The notes under the pieces: generated by a model
The model's database searches: none
What the model saw: only the letters and a program-made list of their open reading frames with translations
What the model was told of the DNA's origin: nothing
Assembly (NCBI GenBank): GCA_963811895.1
Contig: CAWETE010000016.1
Location: 345,794-409,793 of the forward strand
DNA length: 64,000 nt
Direction: 5' to 3'
From: DASSUW01 sp963811895
Lineage (GTDB): Bacteria; Actinomycetota; Thermoleophilia; Solirubrobacterales; Solirubrobacteraceae
In this document: one piece after another, positions 6,506 to 15,531 of the stretch
How positions within the stretch are numbered: the first letter of the stretch is position 1
Layout of the letters: every line of letters begins with the position of its first letter
Translations under genes and position numbers: made by a program

Positions 6506-8515
6506 TCAAGATACGGCGGCCGGCGCCATCAGCGCCTCGACGGCCTCCGGCGGCGCCGGCGCGCCGAGCAGGAAGCCCTGCGCCAGCGGGCAGCCCTCGC
6601 GCGCCAGGAAGGCGCGCTGCGCCTCGGTCTCGACGCCCTCGGCCACCGCCGTGCGGCCGAGCGCGTCCGCGAGCTGCAGGATCGCCGTGACCACGGCGGC
6701 CGCCTCCGGCCGCTCGGGCACGCCGCGCAGGAACGCGCGGTCGATCTTCAGGATCGAGACCGGCAGCTCGCCGAGGCGCGACAGCGAGGAATAGCCCGTG
6801 CCGAAGTCGTCGAGCGCGATCCGAAGCCCCAGAGCGTGCAGCTCGCGCACCACGGTCTCGGCCAGCGCCGGGTCCTCGATCGTCGAGGACTCGGTGAGCT
6901 CGACGGTCAACCTCCCCGGATCCACGCCGGGGGCGCCGATCCGCTCGCGCACGCGGGCGATGAAGTCGCCGCGGCGGAGCTGCGAAGGCGAGACGTTGAA
7001 GGAGATGTGCGGCGTCATGCCGCGGGCGGCCCACGCCACCTGCTGCGCGCAGACGGCGCCCAGCACCCAGTCGCCGATCGCATCGATCAGCCCGGTCTCC
7101 TCGGCCAGCGGGATGAACTCGGCGGGCGACACCGGGCCGTGCACCGGGTCGTCCCAGCGCAGCAGCGCCTCCAGGCCCACGAGCGCGCCGGCGCCGAGGG
7201 CGAAGATCGGCTGGTAGTGCAGCCGCAGCTCGCCGGCCGCCAGAGCGCGCCGCAGGCGCGCCTCCAGAGAGCCCGCGGCGGGAGCTTCGCGCACCGTGCC
7301 GGTGGCCCAGGTGCCGAGCACGCCGTCGCCCTCCGACAGCGTTGTCAGCTGCCAGCTGACGAGCCGGTCGCCGCCGATCACGTGCTCGGCGCGAGCACCG
7401 CCCAGCAGCGCGGCACGCACGGAGTCGCGCTCGGGCACGGGCACCGCGGCGTCGACCCAGTCGGTGCCGAGCAGCTCCTCCTCCGAGCGCCCGGCCAGCG
7501 CGCAGGCGTTCTGGTTGGCCAGCAGCACGCGGCCCTCGGCATCGAGAGCCAGCAGCGGCGCCTCGGCGGCGTCGAGCCAGCGGCGCGTGCCGTCGACCGA
7601 GGCGCCGGAGTGGCGCTCGAGGTACTGGGCGAGCTGGCTGCCCACGGTGGCGAACATCGCCGACACCTCGGGGTTCGGCTCGCTGATGCCGTGCGAGAAG
7701 AACTCGAACACGCCGGCGCAGTGGTCGGCGATCGCGATCGGGAAGGCCGTGGCCGTCATCAGGCCGGCCCGGCGCGCGGTCGCGGCGCGCGGCTCGCTGG
7801 CGCCCAGGTCGGCCACCCAGGCCGGCCGGCGGAAGGCCCACACGCGTCCGGGCAGGCTCTGGCCGGCGGCCAGCACGGTGCGGCTCGAGGCGTCGGCCAG
7901 CGCTGCGACCTCGGGGGTCGCGCTGGCGGCGTGCCAGGTGGCCGCGCAGTGCAGCTCGCCGCCGTCGGGCGACGGCTGCCAGACGGCCCCGCAGCTCCAG
8001 CCCAGCGTCTCGCCGAGCGTGGCGAGCGTGCGGGACAGCAGCTCGGCCGGCTCCAGCCCGGCGGCCACATGGTCGGTGACGGCCTGCTGCGCGAGCAGGA
8101 AGCGGTGGGCGCCGCCGACGCGGCGGCGCAGCTTCGTGGAGTCGAGCGCGCGGCGCAGGGCGCGCGGGAGCTCGGCCGGATCGGGCACCACGGCCGCCGC
8201 GCCGTCGAGCCCGCGGACGACGGCCGCCAGGTCGCCGGCGTGCACGTAGGGGGAGACGGCCAGGAAGGGCAGGTGCGGATCGGCGAGCCGCACGAGCGCG
8301 AGCGCCTTGCGGGCGGGCACGGCGCGCGGGCCGTCGCCGCCGTAGAGCACGGCGCCCCAGCCGCGGCGCTGCAGCGCGGCGGCGAGCTCGTCGGGGCCGT
8401 CGGCGTGCTCGATCCTCAACCGCCAGCCGGCCTCCTCCATCGCGCGCAGGATGATCCGCCCGTGTGCAGGGGGAACGTCGACGAGCAGCGCGCGTAGCGA
8501 CCGGTAGGGCCTCAC
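6506..8515 (-). CDS. EAL-domain c-di-GMP phosphodiesterase (receiver-like, GAF, PAS, EAL)
   Basis: A 669-residue cytoplasmic protein. Residues ~5-125 look like a degenerate response-regulator receiver fold (RALLVDV start, no clear phospho-acceptor Asp context). Residues ~140-300 are a GAF domain and ~315-410 a PAS domain. Residues ~420-665 form an EAL domain with EAL at 449-451, FNVSP, ELTES, LDDFGTGYSSL, LKIDRAFL and AEGVE, so the metal- and substrate-binding residues appear intact and hydrolysis of c-di-GMP to pGpG is expected. There is no GGDEF domain. The GTG start was chosen because homologous sequence begins at RPYRSLRALLVD. It lies 35 bases downstream of the neighbouring GGDEF-EAL gene on the same strand. 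Confidence 0.88.
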   Translation of the reverse strand: MRPYRSLRALLVDVPPAHGRIILRAMEEAGWRLRIEHADGPDELAAALQRRGWGAVLYGGDGPRAVPARKALALVRLADPHLPFLAVSPYVHAGDLAAVVRGLDGAAAVVPDPAELPRALRRALDSTKLRRRVGGAHRFLLAQQAVTDHVAAGLEPAELLSRTLATLGETLGWSCGAVWQPSPDGGELHCAATWHAASATPEVAALADASSRTVLAAGQSLPGRVWAFRRPAWVADLGASEPRAATARRAGLMTATAFPIAIADHCAGVFEFFSHGISEPNPEVSAMFATVGSQLAQYLERHSGASVDGTRRWLDAAEAPLLALDAEGRVLLANQNACALAGRSEEELLGTDWVDAAVPVPERDSVRAALLGGARAEHVIGGDRLVSWQLTTLSEGDGVLGTWATGTVREAPAAGSLEARLRRALAAGELRLHYQPIFALGAGALVGLEALLRWDDPVHGPVSPAEFIPLAEETGLIDAIGDWVLGAVCAQQVAWAARGMTPHISFNVSPSQLRRGDFIARVRERIGAPGVDPGRLTVELTESSTIEDPALAETVVRELHALGLRIALDDFGTGYSSLSRLGELPVSILKIDRAFLRGVPERPEAAAVVTAILQLADALGRTAVAEGVETEAQRAFLAREGCPLAQGFLLGAPAPPEAVEALMAPAAVS

Positions 8516-8550
8516 AAGGTCCCATCGGGCTCCGGAGGCCCCCGCTTGAG

Positions 8551-10584
8551 TCAGATCAATGTCCGCTCGCGCTGCAGGCGCTCGGTCATCTCCTCCGGCG
8601 GCAGCGCGTCGCCGAACAGCCGGCCCTGGGACAGCGGACAGCCCTGGGCGGCGAGGAAGTGCTGCTGGACCGGCAGCTCGACCCCCTCGGCGACCGTCGT
8701 GCGGCCGAGCGCGTCCGACAGCGCGATGATCGCGCGCACGATCGCGCCCGCCTCCGGGTTCTCGGGGATCTCGCGCAGGAACGAGCGGTCGATCTTGAGG
8801 ATCTGCACGGGCAGCGAGCGCAGGCGTGACAGCGATGAGTAGCCGGCGCCGAAGTCGTCGATCGCGAGCTGCAGGCCGAGCGCGCGCAGCTCGCGCAGCA
8901 GCGGGCCGATCCGCTCCGGCTCGCGCAGGGTCGCCGACTCGGTCAGCTCCATCGTGAGCAGCGTCGGGTCGGCGCCCGCGTTGCGCAGCCGCTCGCCGAG
9001 GTCGGCCGCGAAGTCCGGCCGGTGCAGCTCGCGCGGCGAGACGTTGAAGGACACGCGCGGCTGCAGCCCCTGGGCCTGCCACTCCACCACCTGGGCGGCG
9101 AGCGCCTCGATCACCCACGAGCCGATCGGGTCGAGCAGGCCCATCTCCTCGGCCGCCGGGATGAACGCGTCGGGGCTCACCAGGCCGCGGTCGGGGTCGT
9201 GCCAGCGCAGCAGCGCCTCCATCGAGTGCATCCGGCCGCTGGCCGTCCACACGATCGGCTGGTAGTGCAGCGCGAGCTCGCTGCGCGCGATCGCGCGGCG
9301 CAGGCGGCGCGAGAGCGACAGGCGCTCCAGCGGGTCGTGGGTGATGCCGGCGTAGACCGTCGAGGCCGCGCGGCCGCGGCCCTTGCTCTGGTACATCGCC
9401 ACGTCGGCGTGCTGGAGCAGCTCCTCGGCTCCGTCGGCGTCGCCGGGGAAGACCGAGATGCCGATGCTCGCCTCCACGTGGAACTCCGCGCGCGAGACGG
9501 TGAACGGCCTGGTCAGCCGCTCTGCGAGCTTGGCGGCCGTCTCGCGCGCCACCGGCACGGCGCGCTCGCGCGGGACGTCGGAGACCAGCAGCATGAACTC
9601 GTCGCCGCCGCTGCGCGCGAGCAGCCCCGCCTCGCCCTCCACGCCGCGCAGCCGTCCCGCCACGCGCCGCAGCAGCCGGTCGCCGGCTCCGTGCCCGAGC
9701 GAGTCGTTGACGAGCTTGAAGTTGTCGAGGTCGATCAGGATCAGGGCCACCGCGCGGTCGCGCCGCCGCGCGCGGGTGACGGCGGCGCGCAGGCGCGACT
9801 CGAGCTGGGCGCGGTTCGGCAGGCCGGTCAGCGCGTCGAAGAAGGCCAGCTTGCGCAGCTCGGACTCGGCGCGTAGGCGGTCGGTGATGTCCTGGCCGGA
9901 GAGCACGGCGACCATCCGGCCCTTGGGATCGGTCAGCGACGTGGCCTGCCACGCGATCCGGCGGCGCTTCCCGGTGCGGGTGATCACGTCGCCCTCCGAG
10001 TGGGCCACGTTGTCGCTCTTGGCCACCAGCGCCTCGAACGCCTCGCGAGCCTGCTCGCGGCCCTCGGGCGGCACCACGGAGTCGAACCAGTTGGCGCCCA
10101 CGAGCTCGCCGTTGCCGTCGCTGAGCACCTGGCGGGTGTGCCGGTTCATCCGGCCGACGGTGCCGTCGGCGTAGAGCAGCACCACCATGGCGTGCGCGAC
10201 GTCGAGGTATGCCTGGGTGCGATCGCGCTCGACGCGCATGACGGTCTCGACCAGCGCCGCCTCGTCGGCGCCCGGCACCGCGGTCTGGACGAGGACGCCC
10301 GCCCAGCAGTCGCCGCCGGCGACCTCGGTGAACGTCAGCTCGCACTGCACGCTCGCGCCGTCGGGGCGGCGGACGGTCACCAGCGACCGGCCGGGCCGCT
10401 CGACCTCGCCGAGGACGGTCGCGTACTCACAGCCGAGCGCCGCCTCCGCCGACCAGCCGGTGAGCCGCTCGAACGCCTCGTTGACGTAGAGCAGCTCGTC
10501 CTCGTCGGCGAGGCAGACCGCCACGCCCAGGGCGTCGAGCATCCGGACGCCCTCGGGCGCCCGCTGAGTGGCAACCGCAGACAT
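8551..10584 (-). CDS. PAS-PAS-GGDEF-EAL c-di-GMP turnover protein
   Basis: A 677-residue soluble protein. Two PAS domains (residues ~15-105 and ~125-245) precede a GGDEF domain with an intact SGGDEF signature (GGDEF at 326-330) and an EAL domain with EAL at 456-458, FNVSP, ELTES, IDDFGAGYSSL, LKIDRSFL and AEGVE. Both synthesis and degradation of c-di-GMP look chemically possible. The RxxD inhibitory site expected five residues before GGDEF is missing (EGEA there), so product inhibition may be absent. No membrane segment; the PAS domains are the likely sensors. The ATG starts MSAVATQ; its ~95-base leader contains several inverted repeats. Confidence 0.92.
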   Translation of the reverse strand: MSAVATQRAPEGVRMLDALGVAVCLADEDELLYVNEAFERLTGWSAEAALGCEYATVLGEVERPGRSLVTVRRPDGASVQCELTFTEVAGGDCWAGVLVQTAVPGADEAALVETVMRVERDRTQAYLDVAHAMVVLLYADGTVGRMNRHTRQVLSDGNGELVGANWFDSVVPPEGREQAREAFEALVAKSDNVAHSEGDVITRTGKRRRIAWQATSLTDPKGRMVAVLSGQDITDRLRAESELRKLAFFDALTGLPNRAQLESRLRAAVTRARRRDRAVALILIDLDNFKLVNDSLGHGAGDRLLRRVAGRLRGVEGEAGLLARSGGDEFMLLVSDVPRERAVPVARETAAKLAERLTRPFTVSRAEFHVEASIGISVFPGDADGAEELLQHADVAMYQSKGRGRAASTVYAGITHDPLERLSLSRRLRRAIARSELALHYQPIVWTASGRMHSMEALLRWHDPDRGLVSPDAFIPAAEEMGLLDPIGSWVIEALAAQVVEWQAQGLQPRVSFNVSPRELHRPDFAADLGERLRNAGADPTLLTMELTESATLREPERIGPLLRELRALGLQLAIDDFGAGYSSLSRLRSLPVQILKIDRSFLREIPENPEAGAIVRAIIALSDALGRTTVAEGVELPVQQHFLAAQGCPLSQGRLFGDALPPEEMTERLQRERTLI

Positions 10585-10616
10585 GCGCTTGGAAGGCACC
10601 GTTTCGGGCGGAGAAA

Positions 10617-10638
10617 GGGCGCCGGGGAATCGGCGCCC
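10617..10638 (-). terminator. Terminator-like hairpin between GNAT and GGDEF-EAL genes
   Basis: A perfect 8-base stem (GGGCGCCG with CGGCGCCC) around a 6-base loop, followed on the minus strand by TTTCT. It lies downstream of the GNAT gene and 33 bases upstream of the GGDEF-EAL start. It could end the GNAT transcript or act as an attenuator in the GGDEF-EAL leader. The T-run is short. Confidence 0.45.
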
Positions 10639-10644
10639 GGAGGG

Positions 10645-10673
10645 CCAGGTTACCTGGTGTAAGCCCTGCTTAC
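10645..10673. promoter_or_regulatory. Two adjacent inverted repeats upstream of GGDEF-EAL gene
   Basis: CCAGGT-T-ACCTGG (10645-10657) is followed after one base by GTAAGC-CCT-GCTTAC (10659-10673). Both arms are perfect. The position, between the GNAT stop and the c-di-GMP gene, fits an operator pair or an RNA leader structure. No known riboswitch consensus is matched. Confidence 0.35.
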
Positions 10674-10679
10674 CGATGG

Positions 10680-11162
10680 TCAGGCCGCGAGCTCGACCAC
10701 GGCCTCGCGCAGTCCGTCCGCCACGCGTGACTCCTCGAGCCGCCGGCCGAAGGTCCGCATCAGGCGCCGGGCGGCCTCGTTGTCGCCCAGCATCGTGGCC
10801 GCGAAGCGGCGGATGCCGGCGTCGACGGCCGCGTCGGCCAGCGCATGGGTCAGCGCGGTGCCGAGCCCCTGGCCCTGCCACGGATCGCCGACCACGATCG
10901 CCATCTCGGCGGTGCCGGGGCGGTCGGGCAGGCGCACGCAGCGGGCCACCGCCACGAGCTGGTCCGGGTCGTCCTCGAGGACCGCGACCAGCGCGATGTG
11001 GTTGACGCCGTCGACCTCGGTCAGGTAGCGCAGCTCGCCCTGCGTGAAGCGCGGCTTGGCGGCGAGGAACCGCTTGCGGATCGATTCCTCGCTGAGCTGC
11101 CGCAGCCCGTTGACGAGGAGCTCCTTGTCGCCGGGCTCGATCGGCCGGATGACGAACGACAC
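10680..11162 (-). CDS. GNAT-family N-acetyltransferase
   Basis: A 160-residue single GNAT domain. It shows the N-terminal strand (VIRPIEPGDKELL), the beta4 strand EMAIVVGDPWQGQGLGTALTHAL with the acetyl-CoA-binding Q-x-x-G-x-G/A loop, and a C-terminal MRTFGRRLEES-type segment. The acceptor substrate is not predictable; the order resembles Pat-like lone GNAT domains. The GTG start lies 12 bases after the citrate synthase stop, so the two are probably cotranscribed, which makes an acetyl-CoA-linked role plausible but unproven. Confidence 0.85.
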   Translation of the reverse strand: MSFVIRPIEPGDKELLVNGLRQLSEESIRKRFLAAKPRFTQGELRYLTEVDGVNHIALVAVLEDDPDQLVAVARCVRLPDRPGTAEMAIVVGDPWQGQGLGTALTHALADAAVDAGIRRFAATMLGDNEAARRLMRTFGRRLEESRVADGLREAVVELAA

Positions 11163-11174
11163 GGTTTCATTTTA

Positions 11175-12503
<1,329 letters not shown>

Positions 12504-12521
12504 GGCACCTATTGTGACGGT

Positions 12522-12746
12522 TCAGCCCGTGAGGACTGCCGTTGCCATGGTGGCGACCACGAGGAGGGCGCAGAGGCCCATGACGCCGCGCGCGGTTCCG
12601 GACGAGCTCGGCCAGTGGCCGTGGGCGCGGATCCCGATCGCCGACACGACCACGGCGAACACGGTCAGCGCGAGGCCCGCCACGTAGAACGGCGTCTTCG
12701 AGGTCTCCTCACCGTGTTCGGCGGCGGTCAGCAGGAGCTCGAGCAC
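12522..12746 (-). CDS. Small two-helix membrane protein
   Basis: A 74-residue hypothetical membrane protein. Two predicted transmembrane helices (FYVAGLALTVFAVVVSAIG and VMGLCALLVVATMATAVL) flank a short polar loop HGHWPSSSGTAR. It starts MLELLLTAAEHGEE. No family recognised. It sits between dcd and the citrate synthase gene on the same strand with small gaps, so it is probably in one operon with them. Confidence 0.65.
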   Translation of the reverse strand: MLELLLTAAEHGEETSKTPFYVAGLALTVFAVVVSAIGIRAHGHWPSSSGTARGVMGLCALLVVATMATAVLTG

Positions 12747-12756
12747 GGCCGGGAAC

Positions 12757-13320
12757 CTAGCGCATGTAGCGGGACTCGGTGGCGGCCACCTGGCCCTGGT
12801 AGTGCGAGCCCAGCTCCGGGGAGCCGTACGGCCGCTCGGCGGCCTGGTCGAGCGCCATGAACGAGAGCTGCGCGATCGGGAGCCCGGCGTAGAGCTTGAT
12901 CGGCACGCGCGTGAGGTTGGTGATCTCCAGCGTCAGCGTCCCGCGGAAGCCGGGATCCACGAAGCCGGCGGTGGCGTGGACGATCAGGCCGAGCCGGCCG
13001 ATGCTCGACTTCCCTTCGATTCTCGCGACCACGTCCTCGGGGATCGCGACCGACTCGAGCGTGCGGCCGAGCACGAACTCGCCCGGGTGGATGGCGAACG
13101 CCTCGCCCTCCTCGATCCGCACCTCCTCGGTCAGGTTCCGAGGCGGCTCGCGCAGGTCGATCGCCGTCACGCGGTGGTTGTGGAAGACGCGGAACGAGTC
13201 ACCCAGCCGCAGGTCGACAGAGGCGGGCTGGACGAGCGCCTCGTCCCAGGGCTCGATGACGATCCGCCCTTCCGCGACGAGGCGCCGGATCGTGCCGTCG
13301 GAGAGGACGGAGGTGATCAC
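12757..13320 (-). CDS. dcd: dCTP deaminase
   Basis: A 187-residue dCTP deaminase of the trimeric dUTPase-like family. It begins VITSVLSDGTIRRLVAEG, then VQPASVDLRLGDSFRVF, with ARIEGKSSIGRLGL and HATAGFVDPGFRGTLTLEI forming the active site and nucleotide-binding turns, and a C-terminal YQGQ segment. The enzyme converts dCTP to dUTP; some actinobacterial members are bifunctional and go on to dUMP, which I cannot tell here. The GTG start is set by the conserved N-terminus. A small membrane protein gene ends 17 bases upstream. Confidence 0.95.
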   Translation of the reverse strand: MITSVLSDGTIRRLVAEGRIVIEPWDEALVQPASVDLRLGDSFRVFHNHRVTAIDLREPPRNLTEEVRIEEGEAFAIHPGEFVLGRTLESVAIPEDVVARIEGKSSIGRLGLIVHATAGFVDPGFRGTLTLEITNLTRVPIKLYAGLPIAQLSFMALDQAAERPYGSPELGSHYQGQVAATESRYMR

Positions 13321-13337
13321 GCGCGCAAGTCTGGCAG

Positions 13338-13589
13338 TCAGGGAAGCGTCTCGCGCGCGCGAGCCCGCACGGTGCGGACGCGCGGTGGGGCGGCGGGGGC
13401 CGGCTCGCGGTGTGGGCCGCGCCGGGGGGCGTGCGGCAGCTTCGGCGCCGGATGCGGCCGCCGGTAGGGGCCGCCGCCGTCGCTCTCGTCGTAGTCCGAC
13501 GTCTGCCGGATGGCCCACCAGAGGATCAGGCAGGCGGCGACGATGGGGAGCTTCAGGAAGACGAACAGGTACAGCATCGTCCAGCCCAT
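13338..13589 (-). CDS. Small single-TM hypothetical protein
   Basis: An 83-residue protein with one N-terminal transmembrane helix (MLYLFVFLKLPIVAACLILWW) and a basic, proline-rich cytoplasmic tail (RRPHPAPKLPHAPRRGPHREP). No family recognised. A TACGAT hexamer 8 bases before the ATG with no Shine-Dalgarno sequence suggests a leaderless promoter that may also drive dcd downstream. Divergent from the ATPase-regulator gene across 67 bases. Confidence 0.6.
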   Translation of the reverse strand: MGWTMLYLFVFLKLPIVAACLILWWAIRQTSDYDESDGGGPYRRPHPAPKLPHAPRRGPHREPAPAAPPRVRTVRARARETLP

Positions 13590-13656
13590 CGCCGCGCATC
13601 GTAACTCGTGCTAGCTCCAATGACAGCGAGTCGGCCCAGCCCGTACCGTCGCCGTC

Positions 13657-15531
13657 ATGGCCGAGACGCTCGGAAGCCTGCTCGCGCAACAGGCGGACCA
13701 GATCGCCGGACGCGAGCGCGAGCGGTCCCTGCTGCGCGGCCTGCTCGAGGCTGACGGGCCCGTCGTGGCCTACATCCACGGCCTCGCCGGTGTCGGAAAG
13801 ACGACGCTGCTGCACGCCTTCGCGTGCGAGGCCCGTGGCGCCGGTGCCACCGTGATCGAGCTGGACGGCCACGTCGTGCCCCCCACCCAGCGCGAGTTCC
13901 TGGCCGCGCTCGGCGGCTCCACCGTCGAGGAGGCCGCGGCGGCGGTCGGCGCCCGAGGCGAGCGCGTCGTCCTCATCCTCGACACCTTCGAGCTGCTGGC
14001 GATGCTCGACCACTGGCTCTGCCGCGTGATGCTCCCGGCGCTGCCCGCCAACGTGCGCGTGGTGATCGGCGGTCGCATCGCGCCGTTCGACCGCTGGCGC
14101 AGCTACGGGCCGCTGCTGTGCATCGTGCCGCTCGCGAACCTCTCGCCCGACGAGGCCGAGGACCTCCTGCGCGTCAACGGCGTCGACGGCGAGACGGCGG
14201 CGCGCATCAACGCCGTCACCCACGGCCACCCGCTGAGCCTCCAGCTCGCATCGCGGGCACTGCGCGACCGCCCGGGGCTGGCGATCCAGGAGATCGCCGC
14301 CGGCACGGTCGGCGAGGAGCTGGCGCGGGTCTACCTGGACGGGCTCGACGCGCCGACGCGGCGCGCGCTGAACGCCGCGGCGCTCACCCGCCGCACGACC
14401 TTGTCGGTGCTCGCCGCCATGCTGCCCGACGAGCCCGCCACCGAGGCCTTCGCCCGGCTGCGCGAGCTGCCGTTCGTGGAGCTGACGGCGGGCGGGCTGC
14501 TCGTGCACGACACGGTGCGCGAGGCCACGGCGGCGGTGCTGCGCGCGGCGGACCCGCAGGAGTACTGGCGCCTGCGCGCCGCCGCCTGGAGCTGCCTGCG
14601 CGCCGAGCTGCGCGGCGCCCCCCGCCGTGAGCTCCCGCGCTACACGGCCGACCTCCTGTACCTCATCGAGGAGGAGTCGGTACGGCGGGCGTTCTTCCCG
14701 GCGGCCGCCGGCGAGCAGCTCGTCCGGCCGGCCACGGCGGCCGACCTGCCCGCGATGGAGGCGCTCGTGCCCGAAGAGGCCGACAGCCTGCGCGCCTGGT
14801 GGGCGGCTGCGCCCGACAAGTTCATCGTCGCCTGCAAGGGCACGGGCGCCGTGGCCGGCTTCGCGTGCCTGGCCGAGCCGAGCGACGTGAGCCCGCGCGT
14901 GATCGACGGCGACCCGCTCGCGAGCCGCTGGCGCGAGCAGCTGCGGAGCGACCCGATCCCGCGCGGCCAGCGGGCGCTCTACCTGCGCTGGATCGTCCCG
15001 ATCACGGACATGGTGGCGCTGTCCGCGCTGCTGCTCGACGCGACGCGCGTCTACATGGAGATGCGGCCCGAGCTGCGCCGGGTCTACGCCCGCTCCGCGG
15101 ACCTCATCGGGCTCGACGCCTCGTGCGCGATGGTGATGGGCTACCTGCCGCTCGCGAGCGAGCCGGGGACCGTGTGCATGGACTTCGGCCCCGCATCGGT
15201 CGACGGCTGGCTGGCCGAGCTCGGCGCCCGCCAGCTCCTCAACGACGACGAGGCGGGCGACCCGTCCGGCCTGACCCCGCTCGAGGCGCAGGTGCTGGCG
15301 TACCTGCGCGCCCGCGAGGGCCAGGCGGTCGAGCGCGCTGCGCTGCTGCGCGACGTCTGGGGCTACGAGTGGACCGGCGGCTCCAACGTCGTCGAGGTCG
15401 TCGTGTCGTCCCTGCGCCGCAAGCTGGGCGACGACGCAGGGACGATCGCGACGGTGCGCGGCGTGGGTTACCGCTACGGGCGCGCCTCGAGCACCATGTT
15501 GAACGGCGTCTCCGCCGCGCGGCGGACCTGA
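13657..15531 (+). CDS. STAND-type ATPase fused to GNAT-like and OmpR-type winged-helix domains
   Basis: A 624-residue regulator. Residues ~15-300 form an AAA/STAND NTPase with P-loop GLAGVGKTT (42-50), Walker B VVLILDT (104-110) and a winged-helix-like VHDTVREA end. Residues ~355-530 begin VRPATAADLPAMEAL and resemble a GNAT acetyltransferase fold with weakened motifs. Residues ~538-608 are an OmpR/PhoB-type DNA-binding domain (LTPLEAQVLAYL, SSLRRKLGDD, TVRGVGYRY). Most STAND regulators end in LuxR or N-terminal SARP helices, so this order is unusual. Effector unknown. TACCGT sits 7 bases before the ATG. The 3' end overlaps the convergent methyltransferase gene by 58 bases. Confidence 0.8.
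   Translation: MAETLGSLLAQQADQIAGRERERSLLRGLLEADGPVVAYIHGLAGVGKTTLLHAFACEARGAGATVIELDGHVVPPTQREFLAALGGSTVEEAAAAVGARGERVVLILDTFELLAMLDHWLCRVMLPALPANVRVVIGGRIAPFDRWRSYGPLLCIVPLANLSPDEAEDLLRVNGVDGETAARINAVTHGHPLSLQLASRALRDRPGLAIQEIAAGTVGEELARVYLDGLDAPTRRALNAAALTRRTTLSVLAAMLPDEPATEAFARLRELPFVELTAGGLLVHDTVREATAAVLRAADPQEYWRLRAAAWSCLRAELRGAPRRELPRYTADLLYLIEEESVRRAFFPAAAGEQLVRPATAADLPAMEALVPEEADSLRAWWAAAPDKFIVACKGTGAVAGFACLAEPSDVSPRVIDGDPLASRWREQLRSDPIPRGQRALYLRWIVPITDMVALSALLLDATRVYMEMRPELRRVYARSADLIGLDASCAMVMGYLPLASEPGTVCMDFGPASVDGWLAELGARQLLNDDEAGDPSGLTPLEAQVLAYLRAREGQAVERAALLRDVWGYEWTGGSNVVEVVVSSLRRKLGDDAGTIATVRGVGYRYGRASSTMLNGVSAARRT

Noticed and set aside
10585..10679. c-di-GMP (GEMM) riboswitch before the GGDEF-EAL gene, prompted by a plus-strand TTACCGATGG end
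   Set aside because: That ending is on the strand opposite the c-di-GMP gene and the rest of the GEMM core is absent on both strands.
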